Below, one piece after another: positions 1-8,345 of a stretch of 64,000 nucleotides of DNA. The stretch comes from Saccharopolyspora gloriosae. GTDB taxonomy: Bacteria; Actinomycetota; Actinomycetes; Mycobacteriales; Pseudonocardiaceae. A program made the translations under genes and the position numbers. Within the stretch, counting starts at the first letter, position 1; the number at the start of each line of letters is the position of its first letter. Where the stretch lies: positions 1 to 64,000 of the forward strand of contig NZ_JACHIV010000001.1 of the NCBI RefSeq assembly GCF_014203325.1. The letters are read 5' to 3'. Under the pieces are notes generated by a model that was given only the letters and a program-made list of their open reading frames with translations, was not told the DNA's origin and did no database searches.

Positions 1-172
1 TGACCAGCGGATCCGCGGCCGAGGACAGCGAACGGGCCACCCACGGGGTGCCGGCGATCCAGCGGTCCACGCGGCGCAGCCGGTTCGGGTTCGTGGTGCC
101 GCGGGTGGGCACGCCGAGCGCGCGGGCACGTCCGGCCGCCAGCCGGGGAGCCCGCTTGCGGGGCTGGTTCAT
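1..172 (-). CDS. Class I SAM-dependent methyltransferase (N-terminal fragment)
   Basis: Only the first 57 codons are in the window; the gene runs off the left edge. The N-terminus is basic (MNQPRKRAPRLAAGRARALG) and is followed by TRGTTNPNRLRRVDRW, a stretch I associate with a family of actinobacterial SAM-dependent methyltransferases; the SAM-binding glycine motif would lie outside the window. The start is the ATG read from 172. It lies 35 bp downstream of the DUF2505 gene on the same strand, so the two are probably co-transcribed. The substrate is unknown. Family assignment rests on remembered similarity of the N-terminus only. Confidence 0.55.
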   Translation of the reverse strand, partial: MNQPRKRAPRLAAGRARALGVPTRGTTNPNRLRRVDRWIAGTPWVARSLSSAADPLV

Positions 173-207
173 GCGGTTCCCGCCCAGGTGGTGGAGATCA
201 TCCGAGA

Positions 208-726
208 TCAGGCGGGCCGGCGGGCCAGCCACTCGGTGGTGAACCGCTCCTCGGCCGCCAGCAGCTTCTGCACCTGGTCGGCCACGAGGTCTTCGAGCTT
301 GCCGCCGACGAACGGCACGTTCACCCGCACCTCGCCCTCGACGACGAACTCGCTGGCGTCGGCGCCGTCGGTCAGGTCGCGCAGCCACATCGATCCGCCG
401 ACCGTGCACGGCACCCCGGCGACCTCGGCCGCGATCTCGCCGGTGTAGTGCCCGTCCTCCTCGCGCCGCCAGGACTCGCTGCGGTCGATCACCAGGTCAC
501 CCGCGCCCACGACGGTGCGCGCCACCGGCGGCAGCGAGTCCGTGCGCACGCCCTGGCGCACCTCGAAGCGCACCGCGTCGCCGTCCACCGCGTGCTCCAC
601 GAGCTCGTTGCGGGTACCCCCGAGCTCGGTGAGGCGCTCCCGCAGATAGTCGAGGTCGATGAGCGCCGCATGCACCTGCGACGCGGGCCACTCGGAGGTG
701 CTGCGGTGCTCGATGCGGCGTGCCAT
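208..726 (-). CDS. DUF2505 family protein (SRPBCC-like)
   Basis: A 172-residue protein starting MARRIEHRSTSEWPASQVHA. Length, alternating strands and the C-terminal helix (LEDLVADQVQKLLAAEERFT) fit DUF2505, a START/SRPBCC-like lipid- or ligand-binding fold common in Actinobacteria and encoded next to murB in Mycobacterium (Rv0481c). It has no signal peptide or membrane segment, so it should be cytoplasmic. The start at 726 is chosen over upstream in-frame starts because the family begins at this point and a TAACCT hexamer sits 7 nt before the ATG, which suggests a leaderless mRNA. It is divergent from murB with only 37 bp between the starts. Its biochemical function is unknown. Confidence 0.8.
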   Translation of the reverse strand: MARRIEHRSTSEWPASQVHAALIDLDYLRERLTELGGTRNELVEHAVDGDAVRFEVRQGVRTDSLPPVARTVVGAGDLVIDRSESWRREEDGHYTGEIAAEVAGVPCTVGGSMWLRDLTDGADASEFVVEGEVRVNVPFVGGKLEDLVADQVQKLLAAEERFTTEWLARRPA

Positions 727-733
727 GGGCGGA

Positions 734-739
734 AGGTTA
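734..739 (-). promoter_or_regulatory. -10 hexamer of a probable leaderless promoter for the DUF2505 gene
   Basis: On the minus strand TAACCT lies 7 nt upstream of the ATG at 726, and no Shine-Dalgarno is present. This is the spacing expected when transcription starts at the first base of the start codon. No good -35 is visible. Confidence 0.45.
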
Positions 740-763
740 CCTTTGGCAATCGTGAACCCCTCG

Positions 764-1870
764 ATGTCCGGCGCCGAAGGAACCAGCGGTGGCGCGCCGC
801 CGACCGGCGAGCCGACGCCCCACGCCCTGTCCGGCCACACGACGCTGCGCCTCGGCGGCCCGGCCGCCGAGTTCGTCCTGGCCGAACACCCCGACCAGCT
901 GGCCGAGGCGGTCCGGGAGTCCGACGCGGCCGGTCAGCGGCTGCTGGTGCTGGGCGGCGGCTCGAACCTCGTGATCGCGGACGGGGGCTTCGACGGCCGG
1001 GTCGTGCGGATCGCCACCCGCGGTCGCCGCTACGACATCGTCGACGGATTCGTGCAGCTCACCGTCGAAGCGGGCGAGGACTGGGACGACGTCGTCGCCG
1101 ACACCGTCCACCAGGGGCTGGGCAACTTGGAGTGCCTGTCCGGGATCCCGGGGCTCACCGGCGCCACCCCGGTGCAGAACGTCGGCGCCTACGGCGTGGA
1201 GATCTCCGAGATGCTCGTCTCGGTGGACCTGCTGGACCGGCACACCGGGCGGATCCGCACGGTGCTGGCCGACGACCTCGGGCTGGTCTACCGGGGCAGC
1301 GTGCTCAAGCACACCGCGGACGCGGTGGTGCTGCGCGCCCGCTACCTGCTGCGCGACGGCGGGGAGTCGGCGCCGATCCGGTACGCCGAGCTGGCCCGCG
1401 AACTCGACGTGACGCCGGGCGCCCGCGTCGACGTGACCCGGGTGCGCGAGGCCGTGCTGCGCTTACGGCGCACGAAGGGCATGGTGCTCGACCCCGAGGA
1501 CCACGACACCTGGAGCGCGGGTTCCTTCTTCACCAACCCCATCGTGGCGGCCGACGAGCTGCCCGGAGTGCTGGAGCTGATCGCGGCCCGCGTGGGACCG
1601 GACGAGCGGGTGCCGCAGTACCCGGCTTCGGACGGGCGCACGAAGCTCTCCGCCGCGTGGTTGATCGACCGCGCCGGGTTCGGCAAGGGCCACGCGGGCC
1701 CCGGCGGGCGCGCGGCGCTGTCCGACAAGCACACCCTGGCGTTGACCAACCGGGGCTCGGCGAGCACCGCCGACCTGCTCCACCTGGCGCGTGAAGTCCG
1801 CGACGGGGTGCGTTCGGCGTTCGGCGTGTCACTGGCGCCCGAGCCCGTCCTGGTGGACTGTTCGCTCTGA
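764..1870 (+). CDS. murB: UDP-N-acetylenolpyruvoylglucosamine reductase
   Basis: MurB reduces UDP-N-acetylenolpyruvoylglucosamine to UDP-MurNAc with NADPH and FAD, the second committed step of peptidoglycan synthesis in the cytoplasm. The 368-residue product has the FAD-binding elements LGGGSNLVIADGGFDG and SGIPGLTGATPVQNVGAYG, the catalytic-serine segment AGSFFTNPIV, and the C-terminal DRAGFGKG...LSDKHTLALTNRGSAS block of type I MurB. Length matches the mycobacterial enzyme (about 369). ATG 764 is used; an in-frame GTG at 752 is an alternative, because neither start has a Shine-Dalgarno and TACCTT lies 8 nt before 752. The 1871-2002 gap separates it from the next gene. Confidence 0.95.
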   Translation: MSGAEGTSGGAPPTGEPTPHALSGHTTLRLGGPAAEFVLAEHPDQLAEAVRESDAAGQRLLVLGGGSNLVIADGGFDGRVVRIATRGRRYDIVDGFVQLTVEAGEDWDDVVADTVHQGLGNLECLSGIPGLTGATPVQNVGAYGVEISEMLVSVDLLDRHTGRIRTVLADDLGLVYRGSVLKHTADAVVLRARYLLRDGGESAPIRYAELARELDVTPGARVDVTRVREAVLRLRRTKGMVLDPEDHDTWSAGSFFTNPIVAADELPGVLELIAARVGPDERVPQYPASDGRTKLSAAWLIDRAGFGKGHAGPGGRAALSDKHTLALTNRGSASTADLLHLAREVRDGVRSAFGVSLAPEPVLVDCSL

Positions 1871-2002
1871 GGCGTGGGGGCGCGAAGCGCGGTTCCGGTG
1901 TGGTGCCGACCGGATTCACCCGCCTGCTGACCGGCCGGAAGAGTGACTCTTCGTGACTATTGATTAACCCTGAGTGTTAAATGGTTGCTGGAGGGGGCCG
2001 CC

Positions 2003-3016
2003 ATGCTCAGCATCAGGGAACTTCGGGACAGAGCGGTCATCAGGCCGATCAAGCGCGCGGTCGAGGACCAGCTGCTGGACCTCCCAGGCGTCACCGCGGT
2101 CGACATCGGTGAGAAGCGCACCGCCGGCCGGTTCACCGGTGAGCAGGGCATCGTCGTGTCCGTCGCGCGCAAACGTCCTCCCGACCGGGTGTGGCCGGGC
2201 ACGCACGTCCCCCCGGACGTGCTCGGCATCCCCACCGACGTCATCGAGGAAAAGCCGCTGCTGCAGCACGCGCACACCTGCGCCGAGGAATCGGTGGCGC
2301 TGCGCGGGCGCGGTTTCGCGCACGACGGCGCGGTCACCGGCGGGGACGGGCTGGCGCCGTGCCGCTCGGTGCAGCTGGCGCCGCCGGACGCCCGCTACGC
2401 GGGCCGGTACCGGCGCACCGGGACGCTGGGCGCGCTGGTCGTCGGGCATCCGCCCGCGGTGGCGACGATGGGCCTGACCACGTTCGACGTGGCCTGCCTC
2501 GACGACGGCTGGGCGGTCGGCGATCGGATGGTCGACCCGGACACCGGGCACGTGTACGCGGACCTGGCCCGCGGCGCGCTGTCCGGCCGGGTGGACGCGG
2601 CGGCCGTCACCTTGGGCAGGGGCGTCGGCCATTCCCCGGTGATTCCCGGCATCGGTCCGGTGACGGGGCAGTGCGCCGCCTATCCGGGTGAGCCGGTGCG
2701 CAAGTGCGGTTACGGCAGCGGTGTCACCAGCGGAGTGGTCACCTCGGTGGACGTGACGCTGCGGGTGGACCACGGCGCGGCGCTGGGCGTGCGGGTGCTG
2801 CGCGAGCAGATCCGCATCGACTGCCCCGCCTCCGCCGGGTGCTTCCTGCGTCCCGGGGACGCCGGCGGTGTGGTGGTCAACCACGACGGCCGGGTCGTCG
2901 GGCTGCTGTTCGCGGGCACCCGCAGCGGGATGACCGGCTTCGCCAGCCCCATCGTGGACGTGCTGGCCGAGCTCGACGTGGAGCTGTGCGTGCTGCACCG
3001 CCAGCTCCAAGTGTGA
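2003..3016 (+). CDS. Trypsin-like (S1/NAL1-like) fold protein with a degenerate active site
   Basis: A 337-residue protein with the layout of actinobacterial proteins that resemble the chymotrypsin fold: an N-terminal segment ending in a DIGEKRTAGRFTGEQGIVVSV-type strand pair, a glycine-rich core, and near the end CFLRPGDAGGVVVNHDGRVVGLLFAG. That last block is where S1 proteases carry GDSGG plus the following strand pair, but here the nucleophilic Ser is Ala (residue 287), and I see no convincing catalytic His. It has no signal peptide or membrane helix. The start is ATG 2003 with GGAGG at 1990-1994; the upstream TTG at 1985 lacks a ribosome-binding site. It is probably a non-enzymatic scaffold or binding protein. 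The protease-fold assignment is inference from motif layout. Confidence 0.55.
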   Translation: MLSIRELRDRAVIRPIKRAVEDQLLDLPGVTAVDIGEKRTAGRFTGEQGIVVSVARKRPPDRVWPGTHVPPDVLGIPTDVIEEKPLLQHAHTCAEESVALRGRGFAHDGAVTGGDGLAPCRSVQLAPPDARYAGRYRRTGTLGALVVGHPPAVATMGLTTFDVACLDDGWAVGDRMVDPDTGHVYADLARGALSGRVDAAAVTLGRGVGHSPVIPGIGPVTGQCAAYPGEPVRKCGYGSGVTSGVVTSVDVTLRVDHGAALGVRVLREQIRIDCPASAGCFLRPGDAGGVVVNHDGRVVGLLFAGTRSGMTGFASPIVDVLAELDVELCVLHRQLQV

Positions 3017-3301
3017 TCGCGGATGTGCGGTGAGTTAGCCCACGGATGTGATCGTTCGCGCGATCGAGTTCTCGCGGCGACCGCGCGAGCCCGATGTCGA
3101 TCACGGTCGGCGAGCGCCCTTCCCCCTGGTCATGGCCCTGTCGAGTGAGCCGGTCCCGCCCGATCGTGCGGTTCGCGCGGCCCGGGGGCGCTCGCAGCGG
3201 CGATGCTGTGACCCGACACACTGTTGATCGGCGACATCTTTTCTGGTCGCCGGACGTCTTCGAGTAGTGAGAACCATGTCGGAACGGATCGGGGTCAAGG
3301 A

Positions 3302-4483
3302 GTGCTGAGCAGGGTGGGTCGGTCGCGGGTACGGCTGCTGTGGACTGCGCTGGCGGGCGCGTTGGCGGCCGTGCTGCTGATATCGGGTTGCGGGTCGCAG
3401 TCCTCGGGCGGAGGTGGCACCGGGGGTGGCGCGCAGGCGCAGGCGCCCGCGGCCAAGGTGCACCTCGAACCCGGCGGCGGTGGCGACGTCAACCCGGCCG
3501 CGCCGGTGAAGGTCAGCGTCGAACGCGGCAAGCTCGACGACGTCGCGCTGACCAACGGCGACGGCAAGGAGGTCGAGGGCGAACTGGCAGCCGACGGCCT
3601 CAGCTGGACCGCCGGCGAGCAGCTCGGCTACGGCAAGACCTACACCTGGTCCGGCGAGGCCACCGGCACCGACGGGCAGAGCGTCCCGGTCCAGGGCAGC
3701 TTCACCACCGTGTCCCCGGCGAAGACGGTGCGCGCCACCGTCAACCCGACCGACCACACCGAGGTCGGCGTCGCGATGCCGATCAGCGTCAAGTTCGACC
3801 AGCCCGTCACCGACAAGGCCGCCGCGGAACGCGCGCTGCAGGTGCGGCCGTCCGTGCCCGTCGAGGGCGCCTGGGCGTGGCTGTCGGACAAGCAGGTGGA
3901 CTGGCGGCCGAAGGAGTACTGGCCCGCGGGAACCCAGGTCGAGGTCGACGCCAACCTCTACGGCGTGCACTACGGCGAGGGCGAGTACGGGCGCTCCGAC
4001 CTGACCACGAAGTTCTCCGTCGGCCGCTCGCAGATCGTCAAGGCGGACGCGTCCACGCACCAGATGATCGTCGAGCAGGACGGCAAGCAGATCGCGAGCT
4101 ACCCGGCCAGCTACGGCAAGGACCACGATCCGGAGCTGAACACGCCCAACGGCACCTACATGGTGATGCAGAAGAACCCCGTCGAGATCATGGACAACCC
4201 CCGCTACGGCTACACCGACGTGGAGAAGAAGTGGGCCGTGCGGATGTCCAACCACGGTGAGTTCATCCACGAGAACGAGGAGAACCGCGCCAACCTCGGC
4301 AAGGTCAACACCTCGCACGGCTGCATCAACCTGTCGGAGGCGGACGCGAAGGCCTACTTCGACGGCGCGCTGATCGGCGACCCGATCGAGGTCACCGGTG
4401 CGGTCACCACGATGGAACCGCGCTTCGACGTCTTCGACTGGATGATCGATTGGGAGCAGTGGCAGCAGAAGTCCGCGCTGTGA
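3302..4483 (+). CDS. L,D-transpeptidase lipoprotein with Ig-like domains (YkuD family)
   Basis: This exported enzyme forms 3-3 cross-links in peptidoglycan. The 393-residue protein has an N-terminal transmembrane stretch ending in the lipobox LLISGC, a Gly/Ala-rich linker, two Ig-like (Big) domains roughly at residues 45-245, then a YkuD catalytic domain with His323 and the SHGCINLS motif (His339, Cys341). This is the architecture of mycobacterial Ldt enzymes. The start is uncertain: GTG 3302 has little spacing from the AAGGAG at 3297-3302, while GTG 3314, twelve bases on, is well spaced from the same AAGGAG. Both leave the signal peptide intact. A strong intrinsic terminator follows at 4504. 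Confidence 0.93.
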   Translation: MLSRVGRSRVRLLWTALAGALAAVLLISGCGSQSSGGGGTGGGAQAQAPAAKVHLEPGGGGDVNPAAPVKVSVERGKLDDVALTNGDGKEVEGELAADGLSWTAGEQLGYGKTYTWSGEATGTDGQSVPVQGSFTTVSPAKTVRATVNPTDHTEVGVAMPISVKFDQPVTDKAAAERALQVRPSVPVEGAWAWLSDKQVDWRPKEYWPAGTQVEVDANLYGVHYGEGEYGRSDLTTKFSVGRSQIVKADASTHQMIVEQDGKQIASYPASYGKDHDPELNTPNGTYMVMQKNPVEIMDNPRYGYTDVEKKWAVRMSNHGEFIHENEENRANLGKVNTSHGCINLSEADAKAYFDGALIGDPIEVTGAVTTMEPRFDVFDWMIDWEQWQQKSAL

Positions 4484-4503
4484 TCTAGCGCTGCGCTTTC
4501 CCG

Positions 4504-4544
4504 GTCCCGCGAGGGCGGTTCGATCCGCCCTCGCGGGACTTTTT
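4504..4544 (+). terminator. Intrinsic terminator after the L,D-transpeptidase gene
   Basis: A perfect 15-bp stem (GTCCCGCGAGGGCGG paired with its complement) around a 6-nt loop is followed directly by TTTTT. It lies 20 bp after the stop codon. Confidence 0.9.
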
Positions 4545-4754
4545 CATGCCCGGTGCCGATCCCCGGCTGTGAACAGCGTCACCAGCCGCTCGGCGTTCGA
4601 GCCGGTCGCCGCGAGCTCCGGGGTAGCGTCAGCGGGCTGTGCTCGGCGGCGCAGGAATGTTTTCCCCCGCACCGGCGTCGAGCTTCTACAGCGTCCGAAA
4701 CGGATCGGACGTCCGCGCGGACGTCCCCGACAAGGTTTGCGATAGGGCTAGTCG

Positions 4755-6044
4755 ATGACTTCTGGCACCGCCCGGATGCGGCCCCGCCGCGCCGCCGTGT
4801 TCTCGTTGCACACTTCGCCGCTGGAGCAGCCCGGCACCGGTGACGCGGGCGGGATGAACGTCTACATCGCGCAGACCGCGACCCGGCTGGCCGAACTCGG
4901 CACCGAGGTGGAGATCTTCACCCGCGCCACGTCCTCCGAGGTGCCGCCGGTCGCGGAGCTCGCGCCGGGCGTCACGGTGCGCCACGTCGTGGCCGGTCCG
5001 TTCGAGGGCTTGGACAAGAACGAGCTGCCCGCGCAGCTGTGCGCGTTCGCCGCGGGCGCGCTGCGCGCGGAGGCCCGGCACGAGCCGGGGTTCTACGACG
5101 TCGTGCACTCGCACTACTGGCTGTCCGGGCAGGTCGGCTGGTTGGCCAGGGAACGCTGGGGAGTGCCGCTGGTGCACACCGCGCACACCCTGGCGAAGGT
5201 GAAGAACACCGCGCTGGCCGCGGGCGACACCCCCGAGCCGCGGGTCCGGGTGCTCGGCGAGGAGCAGGTGGTCGCCGAGGCGGACCGCCTCGTCGCGAAC
5301 ACCGAGGTGGAGGCGTCCGACCTGGTCCGGCTCTACGGCGCCGACCCGGCGGAGGTGGCGACCATCCCGCCGGGCGTGGACCTGCGCCGGTTCACGCCGG
5401 GAGATTCGGCCGCGGCGCGCGCCCGGTTCGGGTTGTCGCGGGACGCGCTGGTGTTCGCGTTCGTCGGCCGCATCCAGCCGTTGAAGGCACCGGACGTGCT
5501 GCTGCGCGCGACCGCGGAGCTGCTGGCCCGGCGTCCCGAGCTGCGCCCGCGGTTGGCGGTGCTGGTCGTCGGCGGCCCGTCGGGCAGCGGGCTGGAACGC
5601 CCGGAGGCGCTGCAGGAGCTGGCGCGGGAACTCGGCATCGCCGATGTGGTGCGCTTCCTGCCGCCGCAGGGCGGGGAGGCGCTGGCCGACGTCTACCGGG
5701 CCGCGGACGTGGTGACGGTGCCCAGCTACAACGAATCGTTCGGCCTGGTCGCGCTGGAGGCGCAGGCCTGCGGCACGCCGGTGGTGGCGGCCGCGGTCGG
5801 CGGCCTGCCGGTGGCGGTGGCCGACGGCAGGTCCGGGCTGCTGGTCGCGGGGCACGGTACGGACCAGTGGGCGGACGCGTTGAGCTCGGTGGCCGACGCC
5901 GGTTTACGCACCCGGCTCGCGGCGGGGACGGTGGAGCACGCGGAGACGTTCTCCTGGGACCGCACCACGGAGGCGTTGCTGGACACCTACGCGCGGGCGA
6001 AGCACGCGTTCCACTCGCAGTTCAGCTTGGAGGTGACGGCGTGA
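4755..6044 (+). CDS. mshA: D-inositol-3-phosphate glycosyltransferase (mycothiol synthesis)
   Basis: MshA transfers GlcNAc from UDP-GlcNAc to 1D-myo-inositol 3-phosphate, the first step of mycothiol biosynthesis. The 429-residue GT-B fold enzyme of family GT4 shows the glycine-rich N-terminal loop [23 protein letters not shown], the linker [25 protein letters not shown], and the E-x7-E donor motif in [20 protein letters not shown]. Length matches mycobacterial MshA. The position between murB and gpmA is conserved in related genomes. The downstream YbjN gene overlaps the stop codon, so the two are translationally coupled. Confidence 0.96.
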   Translation: MTSGTARMRPRRAAVFSLHTSPLEQPGTGDAGGMNVYIAQTATRLAELGTEVEIFTRATSSEVPPVAELAPGVTVRHVVAGPFEGLDKNELPAQLCAFAAGALRAEARHEPGFYDVVHSHYWLSGQVGWLARERWGVPLVHTAHTLAKVKNTALAAGDTPEPRVRVLGEEQVVAEADRLVANTEVEASDLVRLYGADPAEVATIPPGVDLRRFTPGDSAAARARFGLSRDALVFAFVGRIQPLKAPDVLLRATAELLARRPELRPRLAVLVVGGPSGSGLERPEALQELARELGIADVVRFLPPQGGEALADVYRAADVVTVPSYNESFGLVALEAQACGTPVVAAAVGGLPVAVADGRSGLLVAGHGTDQWADALSSVADAGLRTRLAAGTVEHAETFSWDRTTEALLDTYARAKHAFHSQFSLEVTA

Positions 6045-6556
6045 CCGTCGTGGAGACCATCGAGTCCGCGCTGGACGCGAGCGAACTGGACTACCGGCAG
6101 GAGGCCGACGGCCGGTTCTTCGTGACGTTGCCGGGCACGAAGAAGCTGCAGACGAACTGCTGGCTGGTCGTGGCCGAGCACGCGGTGGTCGTGGAGGCCT
6201 TCGTGTGCAGGCAGCCGGACGAGGCGCACGAGGACGTCTACCGGTACCTGCTTCGGCGCAACGCGCGGCTCTACGGCGTGCACTACACGATCGACGGGAC
6301 CGGGGACATCTACCTGGTGGGCCGGATCGGCCTGCACGCGGTGACGGCGGAGGAGATCGACCGGGTGCTCGGGCAGGTGCTGGAGGCCGCGGACGGGGAT
6401 TTCAACTCGCTGCTGGAACTGGGGTTCGGCACCGCGATCCGCCGGGAGTGGGGCTGGCGGGAGTCGCGCGGCGAGTCGCTGGCGAACCTGCGGCCGTTCG
6501 AGCAGCTGGTGCGCCGGGACGGTCCGCTGGCGCCGGCGGACGAAGAACGGGCCTGA
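6041..6556 (+). CDS. YbjN domain-containing protein
   Basis: A 171-residue cytoplasmic protein ([20 protein letters not shown]...) with the YbjN fold, which resembles type III secretion chaperones; it occupies the position of Rv0487 after mshA. The GTG start overlaps the mshA stop (GTGA) and has GGAGG at 6029-6033, so it is translationally coupled to mshA. The molecular role of actinobacterial YbjN proteins is not established. Two hairpins follow it, the second a good intrinsic terminator. Confidence 0.85.
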   Translation: MTVVETIESALDASELDYRQEADGRFFVTLPGTKKLQTNCWLVVAEHAVVVEAFVCRQPDEAHEDVYRYLLRRNARLYGVHYTIDGTGDIYLVGRIGLHAVTAEEIDRVLGQVLEAADGDFNSLLELGFGTAIRREWGWRESRGESLANLRPFEQLVRRDGPLAPADEERA

Positions 6557-6572
6557 CCCCCTGCTCCTGCGT

Positions 6573-6599
6573 GCGTCCGCTGGTCGGACCGGCGGACGC
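6573..6599 (+). terminator. Hairpin after the YbjN gene
   Basis: GCGTCCGC pairs with GCGGACGC around an 11-nt loop, 16 bp after the YbjN stop. It has no U-tract, so it is either a weak terminator or an mRNA 3'-end stabiliser ahead of the stronger hairpin at 6704. Confidence 0.45.
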
Positions 6600-6703
6600 G
6601 AGGGGCGGCTCGGGAGAGAGGGGGAGTCGCGAGCTCGAACCGCCCCACGCGTGAGGTCCCGCCTGCGGGCCCAGTGGGCGGGGGGCACCCGGGGCCCGGC
6701 GGG

Positions 6704-6740
6704 GCGTGGTTCGACGGGGGAGACGAACCACGCTCTTTTT
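6704..6740 (+). terminator. Intrinsic terminator of the mshA-YbjN unit
   Basis: A perfect 10-bp stem (GCGTGGTTCG with CGAACCACGC), a 10-nt loop, then TCTTTTT. Confidence 0.85.
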
Positions 6741-7316
6741 GTTGCTCTCGTCCGGACCGGGGAGTGCGTGGGAGCCGATCCGCGAGAGCAGTGTCAACTT
6801 CGCAGAGTCACGCACTGGCCACAAGTCCGATCTATTACTCCATTCGAGTGATCTTCCCCACTAGGGGTAACGCTGCGGATTAATCATCAAGGAATAGTGT
6901 GCTCGTTTGTGACTGGCGACACTTTCGTGTCACGGTGGCACGGTGAATGGATAACCGTCGGGTGACGACCACAACCGATTTGCGGGGTCACTGCCAGCGG
7001 CTGCGTTCCCCCGAAGATCATCACTCGATACGGTGGCGCACTGCTCTGAGTGATCGACCACGGGGTGGTCGTTGTGTCGCGCAACTGAAAAATTCTCATG
7101 TTTCATGCATGGTCACTCAGTCGCGGAGCAGTGGAGGCTGACCCGATCGGCCCAGTTCCGGTTGGTACTGCGTCGTTCGGGGGACGGGGACGATGTTCAG
7201 TGCGATCGGGTGGCCTCCCGAGGGCCTCGCGAGCTCGTCGCCGCCCCTCGCGTCAGGGCCCTGAGGTTCGCGGGCGCGCCCGCGGCGGCCGGGCACGCGG
7301 CGCGGACGGCTTGTCA
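6741..7316 (+). other. Gene-free, relatively AT-rich region with several small hairpins
   Basis: About 570 bp before gpmA hold no plausible gene: the short open frames lack codon bias and ribosome-binding sites. Composition is visibly more AT-rich than the flanks, especially at 6820-7120. Small stem-loops are visible: GACAC/GTGTC with a TTTC loop near 6919-6932, ATCACTC/GAGTGAT at 7020-7054, and GACCAC/GTGGTC with a GGG loop at 7056-7070. It could hold a small RNA or a long 5' regulatory region for gpmA; the sequence alone does not decide. Confidence 0.4.
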
Positions 7317-7322
7317 TAGCCT
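7317..7322 (+). promoter_or_regulatory. -10 hexamer of a probable leaderless gpmA promoter
   Basis: TAGCCT lies 6 nt before the gpmA ATG and no Shine-Dalgarno lies between them. A clear -35 is not visible. Confidence 0.45.
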
Positions 7323-7328
7323 GAGCCC

Positions 7329-8075
7329 ATGACTGTCGGGACTCTGGTACTGCTGCGACACGGCGAAAGCACCTGGAACGCCGAGAACCTGTTCACCGGC
7401 TGGGTCGACGTTCCCCTCTCCGAGAAGGGCACGACCGAGGCGCGCCGCGGCGGCGAGCTGCTGCGCGAAACCGGGGTGCTGCCCGACGTGCTGCACACCT
7501 CGCTGCTGCGCCGGGCCATCACCACCGCCAACATCGCCCTGGACGGTGCCGACCGGCACTGGATCCCGGTGCGCCGGGACTGGCGGCTCAACGAGCGGCA
7601 CTACGGCGCGCTGCAGGGCAAGAACAAGAAGCAGACCCTGGACGAGTACGGCGAGGAGCAGTTCATGCTCTGGCGCCGCTCCTACGACACGCCGCCGCCG
7701 GAGATCGAGCCGACCGACGAGTTCAGCCAGGAAGGCGACCCGCGCTACGCGGACCTCGGCGCCGACATGCCGCGCACCGAGTGCCTCAAGGACGTCGTGG
7801 CGCGGCTGCTGCCGTACTGGGAGAACGCGATCGTGCCGGACCTGCGGGCCGGCCGGACCGTGCTCGTGGCCGCGCACGGCAACTCGCTGCGGGCGCTGGT
7901 GAAGCACCTCGACGGGATCTCGGACGAGGAGATCGCCGGGCTGAACATCCCGACGGGCATCCCGCTGCGCTACGACCTCGACGAGCAGCTGGCCCCGACC
8001 AACCCGGGCGGCACGTACCTGGACCCGGACGCCGCCGCCTCGGCCGCGGCGGCGGTGGCCAACCAAGGGCGCTGA
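7329..8075 (+). CDS. gpmA: 2,3-bisphosphoglycerate-dependent phosphoglycerate mutase
   Basis: This cytoplasmic enzyme interconverts 3- and 2-phosphoglycerate in glycolysis and gluconeogenesis. The 248-residue protein carries the phospho-accepting histidine in LLRHGES (His11), the [11 protein letters not shown] block with the catalytic Glu, and the second histidine in [10 protein letters not shown] (His183). Size and motifs are those of the dimeric or tetrameric GpmA class, as in mycobacterial Gpm1. It lies just upstream of senX3-regX3, as in Mycobacterium. Two hairpins follow the gene. It is probably translated from a leaderless mRNA. Confidence 0.97.
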   Translation: MTVGTLVLLRHGESTWNAENLFTGWVDVPLSEKGTTEARRGGELLRETGVLPDVLHTSLLRRAITTANIALDGADRHWIPVRRDWRLNERHYGALQGKNKKQTLDEYGEEQFMLWRRSYDTPPPEIEPTDEFSQEGDPRYADLGADMPRTECLKDVVARLLPYWENAIVPDLRAGRTVLVAAHGNSLRALVKHLDGISDEEIAGLNIPTGIPLRYDLDEQLAPTNPGGTYLDPDAAASAAAAVANQGR

Positions 8076-8080
8076 TCCGA

Positions 8081-8127
8081 GATCGCCTCGCCACCGGTGC
8101 GCAGCGGCGCCCGGTGGCGAGGCGATC
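8081..8127 (+). terminator. 17-bp perfect hairpin after gpmA
   Basis: GATCGCCTCGCCACCGG at 8081-8097 pairs perfectly with 8111-8127 around a 13-nt loop, starting 5 bp after the gpmA stop. It lacks a U-tract but is very stable, and a second hairpin follows at 8145. Confidence 0.65.
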
Positions 8128-8144
8128 ACCGGCCGTAGTCTCAC

Positions 8145-8177
8145 CGGGCGACACCTGAGCGAAGGTGTCGCCCGTTC
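8145..8177 (+). terminator. Second hairpin between gpmA and senX3
   Basis: CGGGCGACACC pairs with GGTGTCGCCCG (11 bp, 8-nt loop) and is followed by a short TTCT run. With the hairpin at 8081 it probably ends gpmA transcription. Confidence 0.6.
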
Positions 8178-8245
8178 TACGTCCGCTCCCTGTTCACGCG
8201 GGGAGCGCGGCAACGGTCCGCAGCTGAACCCGGCTCCACTTTCGA

Positions 8246-8261
8246 GTGAATCAGAGGTGAA
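8246..8261 (-). promoter_or_regulatory. Possible Pho-box-like direct repeat before senX3
   Basis: Two TTCAC units on the minus strand (plus-strand GTGAA at 8246 and 8257) are spaced exactly 11 bp, the period of PhoP/RegX3-type sites. A related CTGAA lies 22 bp further upstream at 8224. A binding site for autoregulation by RegX3 is an inference from spacing and position. Confidence 0.3.
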
Positions 8262-8333
8262 GAACCCTCCGATTCATGTCGCGGGTGTCACGGATCGCGC
8301 TCGCGGGCTGGTCCAGCACCGCATCTCCCTGCT

Positions 8334-8339
8334 TACGAT
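8334..8339 (+). promoter_or_regulatory. -10 hexamer of a probable leaderless senX3 promoter
   Basis: TACGAT lies 6 nt before the GTG start of senX3, with no Shine-Dalgarno between them. Confidence 0.5.
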
Positions 8340-8345
8340 GCTGCT

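Noticed and set aside
6947-7141. A 64-codon frame in the AT-rich gap before gpmA
   Set aside because: No ribosome-binding site, no high-GC third-position bias and no recognisable motif.
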